Of a stretch of 64,000 nt of DNA, positions 17,158-25,233 are shown in pieces. Position 1 is the first letter of the stretch. The number at the start of each line of letters is the position of its first letter. Below the pieces are notes generated by a model, which saw nothing but the letters and a program-made list of their open reading frames with translations, did no database searches and was not told where the DNA came from. Source of the DNA: Bordetella ansorpii. GTDB lineage: Bacteria > Pseudomonadota > Gammaproteobacteria > Burkholderiales > Burkholderiaceae_B. The position numbers and the translations under genes were made by a program. Location of the stretch: positions 62,001 to 126,000 of the forward strand of contig NZ_FKIF01000006.1 in NCBI RefSeq assembly GCF_900078705.1. The letters are read 5' to 3'.

Positions 17158-17916
17158 CTATATTGCGGAATAGCCCCCATCCACGCGCACGTCCGTGCCC
17201 GTGATGAACGCAGCGCCCTCGCCCATCAGGAACAAGGCCGTCCGCGCAACTTCTTCCACATTCCCCAGGCGGCCGGCCGGATAGCGGCCCGCCAGCGCCG
17301 CGGTCGCCGAGTCGGCATCGCCATAGCGGCGCAACACACGGCTGGTCAGCACCGCGCCGGGGGACAGGCTCAATGCCCGGATGCCCTCGTCCGCGTGGTC
17401 GACGGCGATGGCGCGCGCCAGCGCGATCAGCCCGGCCTTGCTGGCGCCGTAGGCGCCGCGACCCGGCGCCGCCACGCTGCCCAGTTGCGAGGCCACGTTG
17501 AGCACCACGCCGCGGCCCGCGCGGCGCATGGGCGCCAGCGCGGCCTTGCTCATCAGCCAGGCGCCGGTGAGATTGATGGCCAGCGCCTGGTGCCAGTGCG
17601 CGGAAGCCAGATCGCCGATCTTGTCGCCCGGCGTGACGACGGCGGCGTTGTTCACGAGCACGTCCAGGCGGTCCCAGCGCGACAGCACCGACTGCACCGC
17701 CGCGCGCGTCTGCGCGGGATCGGCCACGTCGCACTGCACGCGCAGCAGCCGGGGATCCTCGGGCGCTCCGCGCGCCTGCAGCGCCGCCATGTCCAGGTCG
17801 ACCAGCGCGACATTGGCGCCCGCCTGCAGGCATTGGCAGGCGATGCCCCATCCCAGGTCGCCCGCGGCGCCGGTGATGACGACGACCTGTCCGGCCAGAT
17901 CCGTGGCGTTGCTCAT
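17158..17916 (-). CDS. Short-chain dehydrogenase/reductase
   Basis: A 252-residue classical SDR with the cofactor motif TGAAGDLGWGIA, NNAAV, the catalytic Ser in VASQLG and Tyr-Lys in YGASKAG. The C-terminus GTDVRVDGGYSAI is typical of FabG-like enzymes. D36 in VALVDLDM favours NAD(H). It overlaps the upstream SDR by 4 bp and is followed by the Bug receptor after 49 bp, so the three look like one catabolic operon for a hydroxylated substrate that cannot be named. Confidence 0.88.
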   Translation of the reverse strand: MSNATDLAGQVVVITGAAGDLGWGIACQCLQAGANVALVDLDMAALQARGAPEDPRLLRVQCDVADPAQTRAAVQSVLSRWDRLDVLVNNAAVVTPGDKIGDLASAHWHQALAINLTGAWLMSKAALAPMRRAGRGVVLNVASQLGSVAAPGRGAYGASKAGLIALARAIAVDHADEGIRALSLSPGAVLTSRVLRRYGDADSATAALAGRYPAGRLGNVEEVARTALFLMGEGAAFITGTDVRVDGGYSAI

Positions 17917-18629
17917 GCGGGTGCGGCTCCTATCGAAGCGCCGCCGCACACGTACAGTGTCTGGCCGGTGATGGCGCCGGCTTCGGGTGAAAGAAAAAAG
18001 GCGATGGCCGCCGCGACCTCGCCGGCCTGGATCAGGCGCCCGAGCGGCAGGTCGACCGCAGGCGGCGCGCCCCGCGACGGATCGCTCAGCATGGGCGTAT
18101 CGACGGCGCCCGGGGCGACCACATTGACGGTGATGCCGCGTCCGATCAGTTCGGCGGCCAGGCTGCGCGCCAGGCCGATCTGCGCGGCCTTGCTGGCGGC
18201 ATACGCGGCGCGATGCGCGCGGCCCAGCACGGCCCGGCTGGACACCAGCACGATGCGGCCACTCGCGTCGGGCAGGCGCGGCACCAGCAGGCGGGCCAGC
18301 GCCAAGGGTGCGGCGCCGTGCAGGCGCCAGAGCAGGTCGATGTCTTCCGCGCGGCTGTCCACCGCCCCACCGCTGCGCATCACGCCGGCGCTGTGAACCA
18401 GCGCCCGCACGCATTTCGGCAATTGCTCCGACAACGCGTCGATGGCCGATTCGTCGGTCAGGTCGCAAACATGGTGCCGATAGGCAGGATGCGCGATGCC
18501 CGCGTCGGCCTGCCGGTCGATGCCCTCCACGGCCCAGCCGGCGTCCAGCAGACGGCGGGCGAGCGCCTGGCCGATGCCAGACGCGGAACCGGTAATGACG
18601 GCGTGATCGGGGGTGGCGTGAAGACTCAT
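17913..18629 (-). CDS. Short-chain dehydrogenase/reductase, second
   Basis: A 238-residue SDR with TGSASGIGQALARRL, HSAGVM in place of NNAG, Ser in VSSRAV and Tyr-Lys in YAASKAAQ. It shares little sequence with the neighbouring SDR, so the two are not a recent duplication and may catalyse successive steps. It is first in the unit. A 255-bp upstream region carries several inverted repeats. Confidence 0.87.
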   Translation of the reverse strand: MSLHATPDHAVITGSASGIGQALARRLLDAGWAVEGIDRQADAGIAHPAYRHHVCDLTDESAIDALSEQLPKCVRALVHSAGVMRSGGAVDSRAEDIDLLWRLHGAAPLALARLLVPRLPDASGRIVLVSSRAVLGRAHRAAYAASKAAQIGLARSLAAELIGRGITVNVVAPGAVDTPMLSDPSRGAPPAVDLPLGRLIQAGEVAAAIAFFLSPEAGAITGQTLYVCGGASIGAAPA

Positions 18630-18820
18630 AGCCCGGACAGGCTATCAATCCAGCGGAAAAAGTGTCAACTCTTTTTTTGCGCAACGCAGCAAAACAAACA
18701 AGCGCAACCAGGATTCTTCCCAGAGAGAGCGCAAGGAGATTTTTCCTCCTACCTGGGGAAACCCCTAGGTTTTGAATGCAGTGATCGCGCCACGAACAGG
18801 GCGTCCGGGAGCGGCTTCAA

Positions 18821-18835
18821 TTGTCTTGAAGACAA
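18821..18835. promoter_or_regulatory. Perfect 15-bp palindrome in the region 18630-18884
   Basis: TTGTCTTGAAGACAA reads the same on both strands around a central base. Nearby are GGGGAAACCCC and AGGAGATTTTTCCTCCT. It lies about 200 bp upstream of the SDR operon and at the 3' side of the secreted-protein gene. It could be an operator for an unknown regulator. No gene was found in this gap. Confidence 0.4.
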
Positions 18836-18884
18836 AGTGTTGACAGAAATCCGGGTATTTCCTCTGACTTCCGGGGTTCCGGCG

Positions 18885-20111
18885 TCACTCGCCCAGTTCC
18901 CGGGCGGCCTCGCGCATCGCGTCCACCAGCAGCTGCTGCACGAAGTTGACGTGCATCATCGAGCCGATTTCATCGAAATCCGACGCGCCCGGCGCGGCCA
19001 GCGCCGAGAACCCGATCACCGGATTGGCATTGCCACGCAAGGCCACTTCATAGGTCGACGCGGCCAGCTCGCGCTCCAGCGGATGGCTCGACGTAACCTT
19101 GTCCACGAACATGGCGTCCAGCGCGGACACCCTTTCGGTGCCCTCGATGCGATGCGCCTCCTGCATGCTGCGGTGCGTGTAGCCATTCCCGGGCCAGAGC
19201 ACCTTCAGCATGTGGCCCGACACCATGTCCGCGCCGCCGCGCAGCAGCTCGGGACTCATCTCATACCTGGTCTGGCCCTCGATGCCGAACACCAGCACAT
19301 GACTGGTCGCGCTGCGGCTGGCGCCGTCCCTGAACATCTGCGAAGAGAACCCGCCCTCGTCCCAGGCCCCTTCCGCGCGCCAGTTCGGCGGCAGCTTGAA
19401 CGTCAGGTCCTTGCCAGAAGGCAGCCGCACCGTATGGGTCACCATGCTGTCCATCAGCGGATCCGATGCCATCGGATGCAGGAAGACCATCGAACGCATC
19501 ATCTCGCGCATCCGGGGAATCAGGTCTGCCGAGGCCTGCGGACTCATGTCGGCGCGCACGACCAGGATCTTCATCCCGCGCCGCCAGACACCGATCAGGC
19601 TGTGGCGCCGCTCGGCCGCGTCGAGGCCGTCGTCGCGGGAGACTTCAGTGGTGACATTGGCGCTGACCGTGTTGCCATCGGCATCGTTGACGTTCTCCTC
19701 TTCGCCCTCGCCATTGCCGAAGCCCTTGGCCATCAGGCGCGCGTAGTCCATCGGCACGGCGGCGCGCGTGGGCACGACGTTGGCCACGTAGATGGTCATG
19801 CGCAGCCTGTCGGGGCGCTGGGCGTTCTCGCCGATCATCAGGCGCGCGAAGTCCTCGATCATGCCCGACGCCTCCAGGCCCTTCATCTCGTGGCCGTCCT
19901 TGCGCCACGACAGCCCCACGGGGGTGTCCAGGCGAAACGCCAGCTCGGGCAGCCGCGGGATATCGACGGTCATCTCGCGCGTGTCGCCCCCGGCAGGCTG
20001 GCTGGCGCCCTGCTCGCGAGCCGCCGCCTGCGCGCCTGGCGCGCACAACAAAAAGCCCGCCACCACGGCGGGCAACAGGCGCATACGGGATCGCTGAAGC
20101 AATGTCGGCAT
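18885..20111 (-). CDS. Secreted protein of unknown function
   Basis: A 408-residue protein with a signal peptide (RLLPAVVAGFLLCAPGAQA). The mature part contains no family I recognise. It has an acidic loop GNGEGEEENVNDADGN and a second half with LPSGKDLTFKLPPNW and YEVALRGNANPVIGF. Both ends look intact, and composition matches the backbone. It stands alone between the SDR operon and a LysR gene. Probably periplasmic or exported; no function is proposed. Confidence 0.75.
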   Translation of the reverse strand: MPTLLQRSRMRLLPAVVAGFLLCAPGAQAAAREQGASQPAGGDTREMTVDIPRLPELAFRLDTPVGLSWRKDGHEMKGLEASGMIEDFARLMIGENAQRPDRLRMTIYVANVVPTRAAVPMDYARLMAKGFGNGEGEEENVNDADGNTVSANVTTEVSRDDGLDAAERRHSLIGVWRRGMKILVVRADMSPQASADLIPRMREMMRSMVFLHPMASDPLMDSMVTHTVRLPSGKDLTFKLPPNWRAEGAWDEGGFSSQMFRDGASRSATSHVLVFGIEGQTRYEMSPELLRGGADMVSGHMLKVLWPGNGYTHRSMQEAHRIEGTERVSALDAMFVDKVTSSHPLERELAASTYEVALRGNANPVIGFSALAAPGASDFDEIGSMMHVNFVQQLLVDAMREAARELGE

Positions 20112-20212
20112 GGATCTGGATGGGCTGTGGGCGTGAAGGCCCGTATCTTAGCCAGCCCCCCGCCGTGAGACCCTGCCGAACGTAACGGAGGGCTACGAAA
20201 GACGCCCACGCG

Positions 20213-21109
20213 CTATCTGTGCACGATCGAACCGCGCTGCATCGCCGCCAGGCTGACTTGCATGGCGTTGCGCACCGCGGCCAGCACGCGGCTGTCGTCC
20301 GATTTGCGCGACACCATGGACAGCGTCAGCACCGGCGCGGCGCGTCCCAGGCGGATGATGCGCACCGGATAGCCCACCAGCGACACGGGATCGGGCTCCT
20401 GCAGCACCGAAATCCCCAGGCCCGCGCTGACCATGGCCCGGATGGCGGGCGCGCTGTCGAACTCCAGCGTGCCGCGGATCTCGGGCACGTTGGCGGCCAC
20501 GTACTGCGCGGCCATCGCACCCGACACCGTCTTGCGGTCGTAGCGGATCCAGTCGTGCTGGCGGAACAGCGTGGCCACGCTGGCCTCCTTGGTACTGGGC
20601 GGGGCGATCAGCACCAGCTCGCGGTGCAGCATGGGCGTCCAGGCCAGCCGCGCCGAACCACCCGTGACGGGCTGGGCCACCAGCGCGGCATCGATCTCCG
20701 CGGCCTTCACATCGGCCGTCAGCGTGCCGCTGCGCCCCCGCACCAGTTGCAGTGCCAGCCGGGGATGGTGGTCGCGCAGGTAATGCATGATGCCCGGCAG
20801 CACCACCGGCTGCAGCGACTCGATGACGCCCAGCCGCACCACGCCCTCGACCGCCACCTTGTTGCCGGCGCGCAGCGCCTCCAGGCTGTGCAGGGCCTGC
20901 CGCATGTTGTCGGCGATCTCGTGCGCCAGCCGATTGGGCTTGGCCTGCAGGCCGGATCGGTCGAACAGGGGCTTGCCCACGTACAGCTCGAGCTGCTTCA
21001 TCTGCATGCTGACCGCGCTGGGCGTGACGTTGGCCTGCTTGGCCGCCCCGGCGAAGGTGCCGGTCCGCAAAACGGCCTCGAGGGTGCGGAAGGTTTCGAT
21101 CTTCATCAA
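20213..21109 (-). CDS. LysR-family regulator
   Basis: A 298-residue LTTR. The N-terminal helix-turn-helix is at GAAKQANVTPSAVSMQMKQL, and the effector domain shows LGVIESLQPVVLPGIMHYL and MVSAGLGISVLQEP. It is divergent from a Bug receptor gene that starts 200 bp away, so that receptor is its likely target. Confidence 0.9.
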   Translation of the reverse strand: MMKIETFRTLEAVLRTGTFAGAAKQANVTPSAVSMQMKQLELYVGKPLFDRSGLQAKPNRLAHEIADNMRQALHSLEALRAGNKVAVEGVVRLGVIESLQPVVLPGIMHYLRDHHPRLALQLVRGRSGTLTADVKAAEIDAALVAQPVTGGSARLAWTPMLHRELVLIAPPSTKEASVATLFRQHDWIRYDRKTVSGAMAAQYVAANVPEIRGTLEFDSAPAIRAMVSAGLGISVLQEPDPVSLVGYPVRIIRLGRAAPVLTLSMVSRKSDDSRVLAAVRNAMQVSLAAMQRGSIVHR

Positions 21110-21309
21110 AATCCCTTATGAAGAAGCTAAAGGAAGTTCGCTATTCTAATGAAGCCCGCTCTGACTAGACTAGGGCCTGAAGAACGAACGACTGCCACGA
21201 GACCGCTTTCCGGCGCCCTGGGCGCCAGCGCCGCCGGCCCAGGCAAAGGCCGAGCGGCTCGCGCCAGCCTCACCGTCGCGACCACAAATACAACGTCAAG
21301 GAGACAACC

Positions 21310-22266
21310 GTGCACAGACGATCTTTCATGGGCGCCATGGGCGCCGGCATGCTGGCGGCCTCGGGCCTGGCCCGCGCGCAGGACGCCCCCACGCGCATCA
21401 TCGTGGGCGCCACGCCCGGTGGCGGCACCGACACCGTGGCCCGCCTGCTGGCTGCCGAACTGGGCCGCATGATGGGCGGCACCTTCGTGGTGGAAAACAA
21501 ACCCGGCGCGGGCGGCAACATCGCCGCGCAGGCGGTGGCGAACGCCGCCCCGGATGGCCGCACGCTGCTGGTCTGTTATACGAGCCACGCCATCAACGCC
21601 TCGCTGTATCCCAACCTGCCCTTCGATCCGGTGAAGGATTTCTCGCCGGTGTCCTCCGTGGCCACCGCGCCGTCGATCCTGCTGGCGCACCCTTCGGTTC
21701 CGGCCAATACCGTGCCCGAGCTGATCGCGCTGGCCAAGAAAGAACCCGGCAAGCTGAACATGGCGCTGCCGGGCATCGGCTCGGCCGGCCACCTGGGCGG
21801 CGAAGTCCTGAAACAGCAGGCCGGCATCGACATGGTGATGGTCCCGTACAAGGGTACGGCGCCCGCCATGACCGACCTGCTGGGCGGCCAGGTGCAGCTG
21901 ATGTTCGCCGGCGCGGCGCTGGCCAAGGGCCAGATCCAGGCCAGGACGCTCAGGCCGCTGGGCATCAGCAGCGCCAGGCGCATGGAAAACTATCCCGACA
22001 TCCCGCCCATCGCCGACACGCTGCCGGGCTACGATTTCAGCGCCTGGTATGGCTTGCTGGGCCCCAAGGGCATGGATCCGAAACGGGTGGCGCAGTTGTC
22101 GCGGGCCACGGTGAAGGTGCTGTCCGAGCCAGGCAACAAGAAGCGCCTGATGGACGAGGGCCTGATCACCACCGGCGGCACGCCCGAGCAGTTCAGCGCG
22201 TTCGTGCGGGAAGAGGTGGTGCGCTGGGGCAAGGTGGTGCAGGCTTCGGGCGCGAGGGCGGGCTGA
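21310..22266 (+). CDS. Bug/TctC-family periplasmic solute-binding receptor
   Basis: A 318-residue secreted receptor with signal HRRSFMGAMGAGMLAASGLA and family motifs IIVGATPGGGTDTVARLL, VVENKPGAGGNIAAQAV and VPYKGTAPAMTDLLGGQV. The start is GTG at 21310 after an AGGAGA Shine-Dalgarno. It is only loosely similar to the receptor at 16080. No membrane components of a tripartite transporter are adjacent. The LysR gene upstream probably controls it. Confidence 0.9.
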   Translation: MHRRSFMGAMGAGMLAASGLARAQDAPTRIIVGATPGGGTDTVARLLAAELGRMMGGTFVVENKPGAGGNIAAQAVANAAPDGRTLLVCYTSHAINASLYPNLPFDPVKDFSPVSSVATAPSILLAHPSVPANTVPELIALAKKEPGKLNMALPGIGSAGHLGGEVLKQQAGIDMVMVPYKGTAPAMTDLLGGQVQLMFAGAALAKGQIQARTLRPLGISSARRMENYPDIPPIADTLPGYDFSAWYGLLGPKGMDPKRVAQLSRATVKVLSEPGNKKRLMDEGLITTGGTPEQFSAFVREEVVRWGKVVQASGARAG

Positions 22267-22335
22267 GCCTCGCCCTTGCATGCCGCCAAGCCGGGATGCC
22301 CGCCCGGCCCGCGGCAGGCATCCTCGTGCGCCTGC

Positions 22336-22722
22336 CTACTGCGCCAGCTTGGCGTCGTTGCAGCCCGTGCTCTTGCACTCGCGCTCGCGTTCCTTCAGCA
22401 CGCCGACGCGCGCCTGCGTCATGTCCATGGCGCAGGTCAGATTGACGTAGTAGCCGTTGGGCTTTTCCAGGCTGCATGCCTCGTCGCGCTGCTTGATCCA
22501 GGCCAGTTGAGCCTTGCGCAGCGAGGCCTGCTGGCCCTCGTTGAGCATCTTGCGCAGCGTGGTGTATTGCGTGTTCAGGTCGCGGTCGGCCTGCGAGTAT
22601 TCCGTGCTCTTGCAGTAGACCTGGTCGAACGCGTTGCGCGGCTTGCCGCAGCCCGCCGCCCACGCGCCCGCCGTCGGCAGCGCACCCAACAACAACCCGG
22701 CAACGATCAGTTTCTTGTTCAC
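22336..22722 (-). CDS. LprI/DUF1311-type periplasmic protein
   Basis: A 128-residue secreted protein. A signal (LIVAGLLLGALPTAGAWA) is followed by Cys-rich sequence with the DUF1311 pattern: FDQVYCKSTEYSQADRDLN, then LRKAQLAWIKQRDEAC and LTCAMDMTQARV. LprI-like proteins include lysozyme inhibitors, but most are uncharacterised. GTG at 22722 was chosen for the GGAG seven bases upstream; ATG at 22746 gives eight extra residues. Confidence 0.75.
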   Translation of the reverse strand: MNKKLIVAGLLLGALPTAGAWAAGCGKPRNAFDQVYCKSTEYSQADRDLNTQYTTLRKMLNEGQQASLRKAQLAWIKQRDEACSLEKPNGYYVNLTCAMDMTQARVGVLKERERECKSTGCNDAKLAQ

Positions 22723-22777
22723 ACTCTTGCTCCATCGGATCGCCACGTTCGTGGCGGCTTGGTTGAAACCGGAGAAC

Positions 22778-23482
22778 TCACTTGCCTTGCAGGCATTCGC
22801 GCAAGCCCCGCGCGATGGCGTCGGCCTGGCGGCGCACCACGGCCGGCTCGCCCAGGCGCCGCGCTTCGTCCGGGTTGGCGATCACGCCCACCTCGACCAG
22901 CACCGCGGGCATGGCCGCGGTCTTCAGGACGACGAGATCGTCGAAGCGATGAACGCCCAGCCGCTTGTCGATCAGCGGGCGATTTTCGCCGGGAATGGGG
23001 GTCTGATGGTAGAGGGAGGGGACCTCTCCGATGGTAAGCAGTTGTGTACCGATCGCCCGGGCGCAGGCCAGGCTTTTTTCGTAGTGCGGATTCTTCTCGG
23101 ATACGAACAGGGCGTATCCGCGGAACTCCCGGCGCCTGCCCGCATCGATCCATTCCTGCTGGATGGAATCGTGATGAATGGATACGAAGAAGTCCGCGTC
23201 GGGATGGGCGGCGGTGCGCTCCTTGAGCGCGATGTCCTTGCCATCGGCCGCCACGCGGGCCACGCGCTGCCCGTCGGCGGCCAGCGCGCGCGACAGCGCA
23301 TCGGTGACTTGAAGGTTGTAGTCGTACTCGACCTTCCCGCCGGGGCTGACCGCCCCGGGGTGGGCGCGCGTGTGGCCGGTATCGACCACCACGAAAGCGG
23401 CCTGGACCGCCATCGGCAGGCAGGCGCCCACGATCATCACAGCCGCCAGCACGCCGGCCGCGCGCGCACCCATGTTCTTCAT
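22778..23482 (-). CDS. N-acetylmuramoyl-L-alanine amidase
   Basis: A 234-residue Amidase_3-type zinc enzyme that cuts peptide stems from murein. A signal peptide (VLAAVMIVGACLPMAVQA) is followed by FVVVDTGHTRAHPGAVS, which has the first zinc His. SIHHDSIQ supplies another, and the catalytic Glu is in AVLVEVGVIAN. No SPOR, LysM or AMIN domain is attached, so it is a minimal secreted amidase. The adjacent LprI-like gene shares direction and an envelope theme. Confidence 0.88.
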   Translation of the reverse strand: MKNMGARAAGVLAAVMIVGACLPMAVQAAFVVVDTGHTRAHPGAVSPGGKVEYDYNLQVTDALSRALAADGQRVARVAADGKDIALKERTAAHPDADFFVSIHHDSIQQEWIDAGRRREFRGYALFVSEKNPHYEKSLACARAIGTQLLTIGEVPSLYHQTPIPGENRPLIDKRLGVHRFDDLVVLKTAAMPAVLVEVGVIANPDEARRLGEPAVVRRQADAIARGLRECLQGK

Positions 23483-23816
23483 CGAGGTCTCCGAACCGGG
23501 CGGCACGCCATGCCGCCCCATGAGGACGAGCGCCGCAACGGAACGCGGTCTCGAAAGAGACGGCGCCCGGCGCCCGGCGCGAACCATCGGATGGTACTCC
23601 AGGCGGCCGGCCGCATGGCTCCAAGGGTGCGGCGACCCGCCCCCAGGCGGCAGCATTGCGGGCAGCACCTGCCTGTGCTGGAATTGCGCGAGCGCGAACC
23701 TCCGCCAAGCACGCTGGACAACCTCGGCCGCATCAAGGCACGCTGGGATCGGACGCGCCGGCCAGGCGGCCGCGCAAAGAGTCCCGCCCATTCCCCCTGA
23801 CTGGAGCATCACCCGC
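23483..23816. other. Intergenic region without a supported gene
   Basis: The 334 bp between the divergent amidase and solute-binding-like genes are very GC-rich and open in several frames, but none has a start, ribosome binding site or recognisable motif. It must hold two divergent promoters; none stood out. Confidence 0.5.
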
Positions 23817-24542
23817 ATGGACGCCGCCATCAAGCAAGCCTTCACTCCCACCGGCGCGCTACGCGCCTCGATCAACCTGGGCAACCCTATCCTGGCCGGA
23901 CGCGATGCCCAGGGCGAGCCGGCCGGCGTGTCGGTCGACCTGGCCCGCGCCTTCGCCGAACTGATCGGCGCCCCCCTGGAACTGGTGGTGTTCGACGCGG
24001 CAGGCAAGTCGGTCGAGGCGGTGACCAACGAGCAGGCCGACATCGGCTTCTTCGCGGTCGATCCGGTGCGCGGCGCCGGCATCGCGTTCACCGCGCCCTA
24101 CGTGTTGATCGAAGGCGCCTATCTGGTGGCTCAGGACTCGCCGCTGCAAAGCAATGAGGAAGTCGACCGCCCCGGCACGCGCGTCACCGTCGGCAAGGGC
24201 AGCGCCTACGACCTTTACCTGACCCGCGAACTGAAGCACGCCGAGATCGTGCGCGCGCCGACCTCGCCCGCCGTGGTGGACACCTGGCGCGAGCAAGGGC
24301 TGGACGTCGCCGCCGGCGTGAAGCAGCAGTTGGAGGCCGATGCGCAACGCGTGGGCGGGGTGCGCCTGTTGCCCGGCCGGTTCATGGTGATCCAGCAGGC
24401 GATGGGCTGCCCCAAGTCGCGCCCCGCGGCCGCCGCGCAGTTCCTGGCGCAGTTCGTCGAGGCCCGCAAGGCCGACGGTTTCGTGGCCCAGGCCCTGCAA
24501 CGCCACGGCATCCAGGGGGCATCGGTGGCGCCCGCCGCCTGA
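23817..24542 (+). CDS. Solute-binding-like protein (SBP_bac_3), apparently without signal peptide
   Basis: A 241-residue protein of the amino-acid ABC transporter receptor fold: ALRASINLGNPILAGRDAQG, then VDLARAFAELIGAPLELV, NEQADIGFFAVDPVR and TAPYVLIEGAYLV. The reading frame begins directly at the mature-like sequence with no hydrophobic leader, and the upstream region offers none in frame. It may therefore be cytoplasmic. No permease or ATPase genes are adjacent. Confidence 0.8.
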   Translation: MDAAIKQAFTPTGALRASINLGNPILAGRDAQGEPAGVSVDLARAFAELIGAPLELVVFDAAGKSVEAVTNEQADIGFFAVDPVRGAGIAFTAPYVLIEGAYLVAQDSPLQSNEEVDRPGTRVTVGKGSAYDLYLTRELKHAEIVRAPTSPAVVDTWREQGLDVAAGVKQQLEADAQRVGGVRLLPGRFMVIQQAMGCPKSRPAAAAQFLAQFVEARKADGFVAQALQRHGIQGASVAPAA

Positions 24543-24730
24543 GCCCGGCATGGGCGGGCATGCATCCCCGCCGCCATCGGCTTCACCTTCGTGCAGGGGA
24601 TCGCCCACGTCCCGCCCTTCGCGCCAGGACGGCCATCCCTCATCCGGATGGCCGTTCTTTCTGTTCGCCCTACGCCGGGCTGTGACAACGGACAAAAAGC
24701 TGATGTATACTAGCGGGCTTGATGCGGTTT

Positions 24731-24804
24731 GGCGCAATGGCAGAGTGGTTATGCAGCGGATTGCAAATCCGTGTACGTCGGTTCGATTCCGGCTTGCGCC
24801 TCCA
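24731..24804 (+). tRNA. tRNA-Cys(GCA)
   Basis: A 74-nt gene with CCA encoded. The acceptor stem is GGCGCAA with TTGCGCC, the anticodon loop is ATTGCAAAT (GCA), and the T loop is TTCGATT. It lies 126 bp before the third tRNA-Gly in the same direction, probably co-transcribed. Confidence 0.97.
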
Positions 24805-24930
24805 GCAACTTCCAAAGAAATTTGGGTTGCCGCAAAATAAGGTATAATTTTTGGCTTGCTGCGGCTCACACGAACCACGGCACAAAAATGCAGGACACCA
24901 CGCAGTACGTACTGAAAAGTACAGCTCCAT

Positions 24931-25006
24931 GCGGGAGTAGCTCAGTTGGTAGAGCGCAACCTTGCCAAGGTTGAGGTCGCGAGTTCGAGACTCGTCTCCC
25001 GCTCCA
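24931..25006 (+). tRNA. tRNA-Gly(GCC), copy 3 (ICE attachment site)
   Basis: Identical to the other two copies. A complete ICE-type integrase starts 228 bp after its 3' end, so the last 18 bp should form one attachment site of the element. A TATAAT at 24845 may belong to this transcript. Confidence 0.98.
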
Positions 25007-25052
25007 GTTTATGATCTACAGACTTCCACTGACGTCTGTAAGTCATTGAAAA

Positions 25053-25074
25053 GAGGAGCTTCGGCTCCTTTTTT
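25053..25074 (+). terminator. Rho-independent terminator after tRNA-Gly copy 3
   Basis: GGAGC, a TTCG loop and GCTCC with six T, nearly identical to the one after copy 1. The match between the two loci continues for about 90 bp beyond the terminator. Confidence 0.85.
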
Positions 25075-25205
25075 CATTCCAGCGAAAGCCATGGGAATCC
25101 ACTGACAGCCACCATTTTTGAGGCCAAAAACAAGGCCAAAGAATGCGGGTCGTGCCGGTTCCGGGTTGTTGCTGGGGTTGGATCGGGATGACAAGCAGCA
25201 TCGGG

Positions 25206-25224
25206 CCTAAGTCCAAGACTTAGG
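25206..25224 (+). promoter_or_regulatory. Hairpin overlapping the integrase ribosome binding site
   Basis: CCTAAGTC-CAA-GACTTAGG is a perfect 8-bp inverted repeat. Its 3' arm ends in AGG of the AGGAG Shine-Dalgarno of the integrase gene. If formed in the mRNA it would hide part of the ribosome binding site; as DNA it could be an operator. Confidence 0.55.
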
Positions 25225-25233
25225 AGCTTGATG

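Noticed and set aside
18821-18835. LexA (SOS) box
   Set aside because: The palindrome lacks the CTGT-N8-ACAG pattern.
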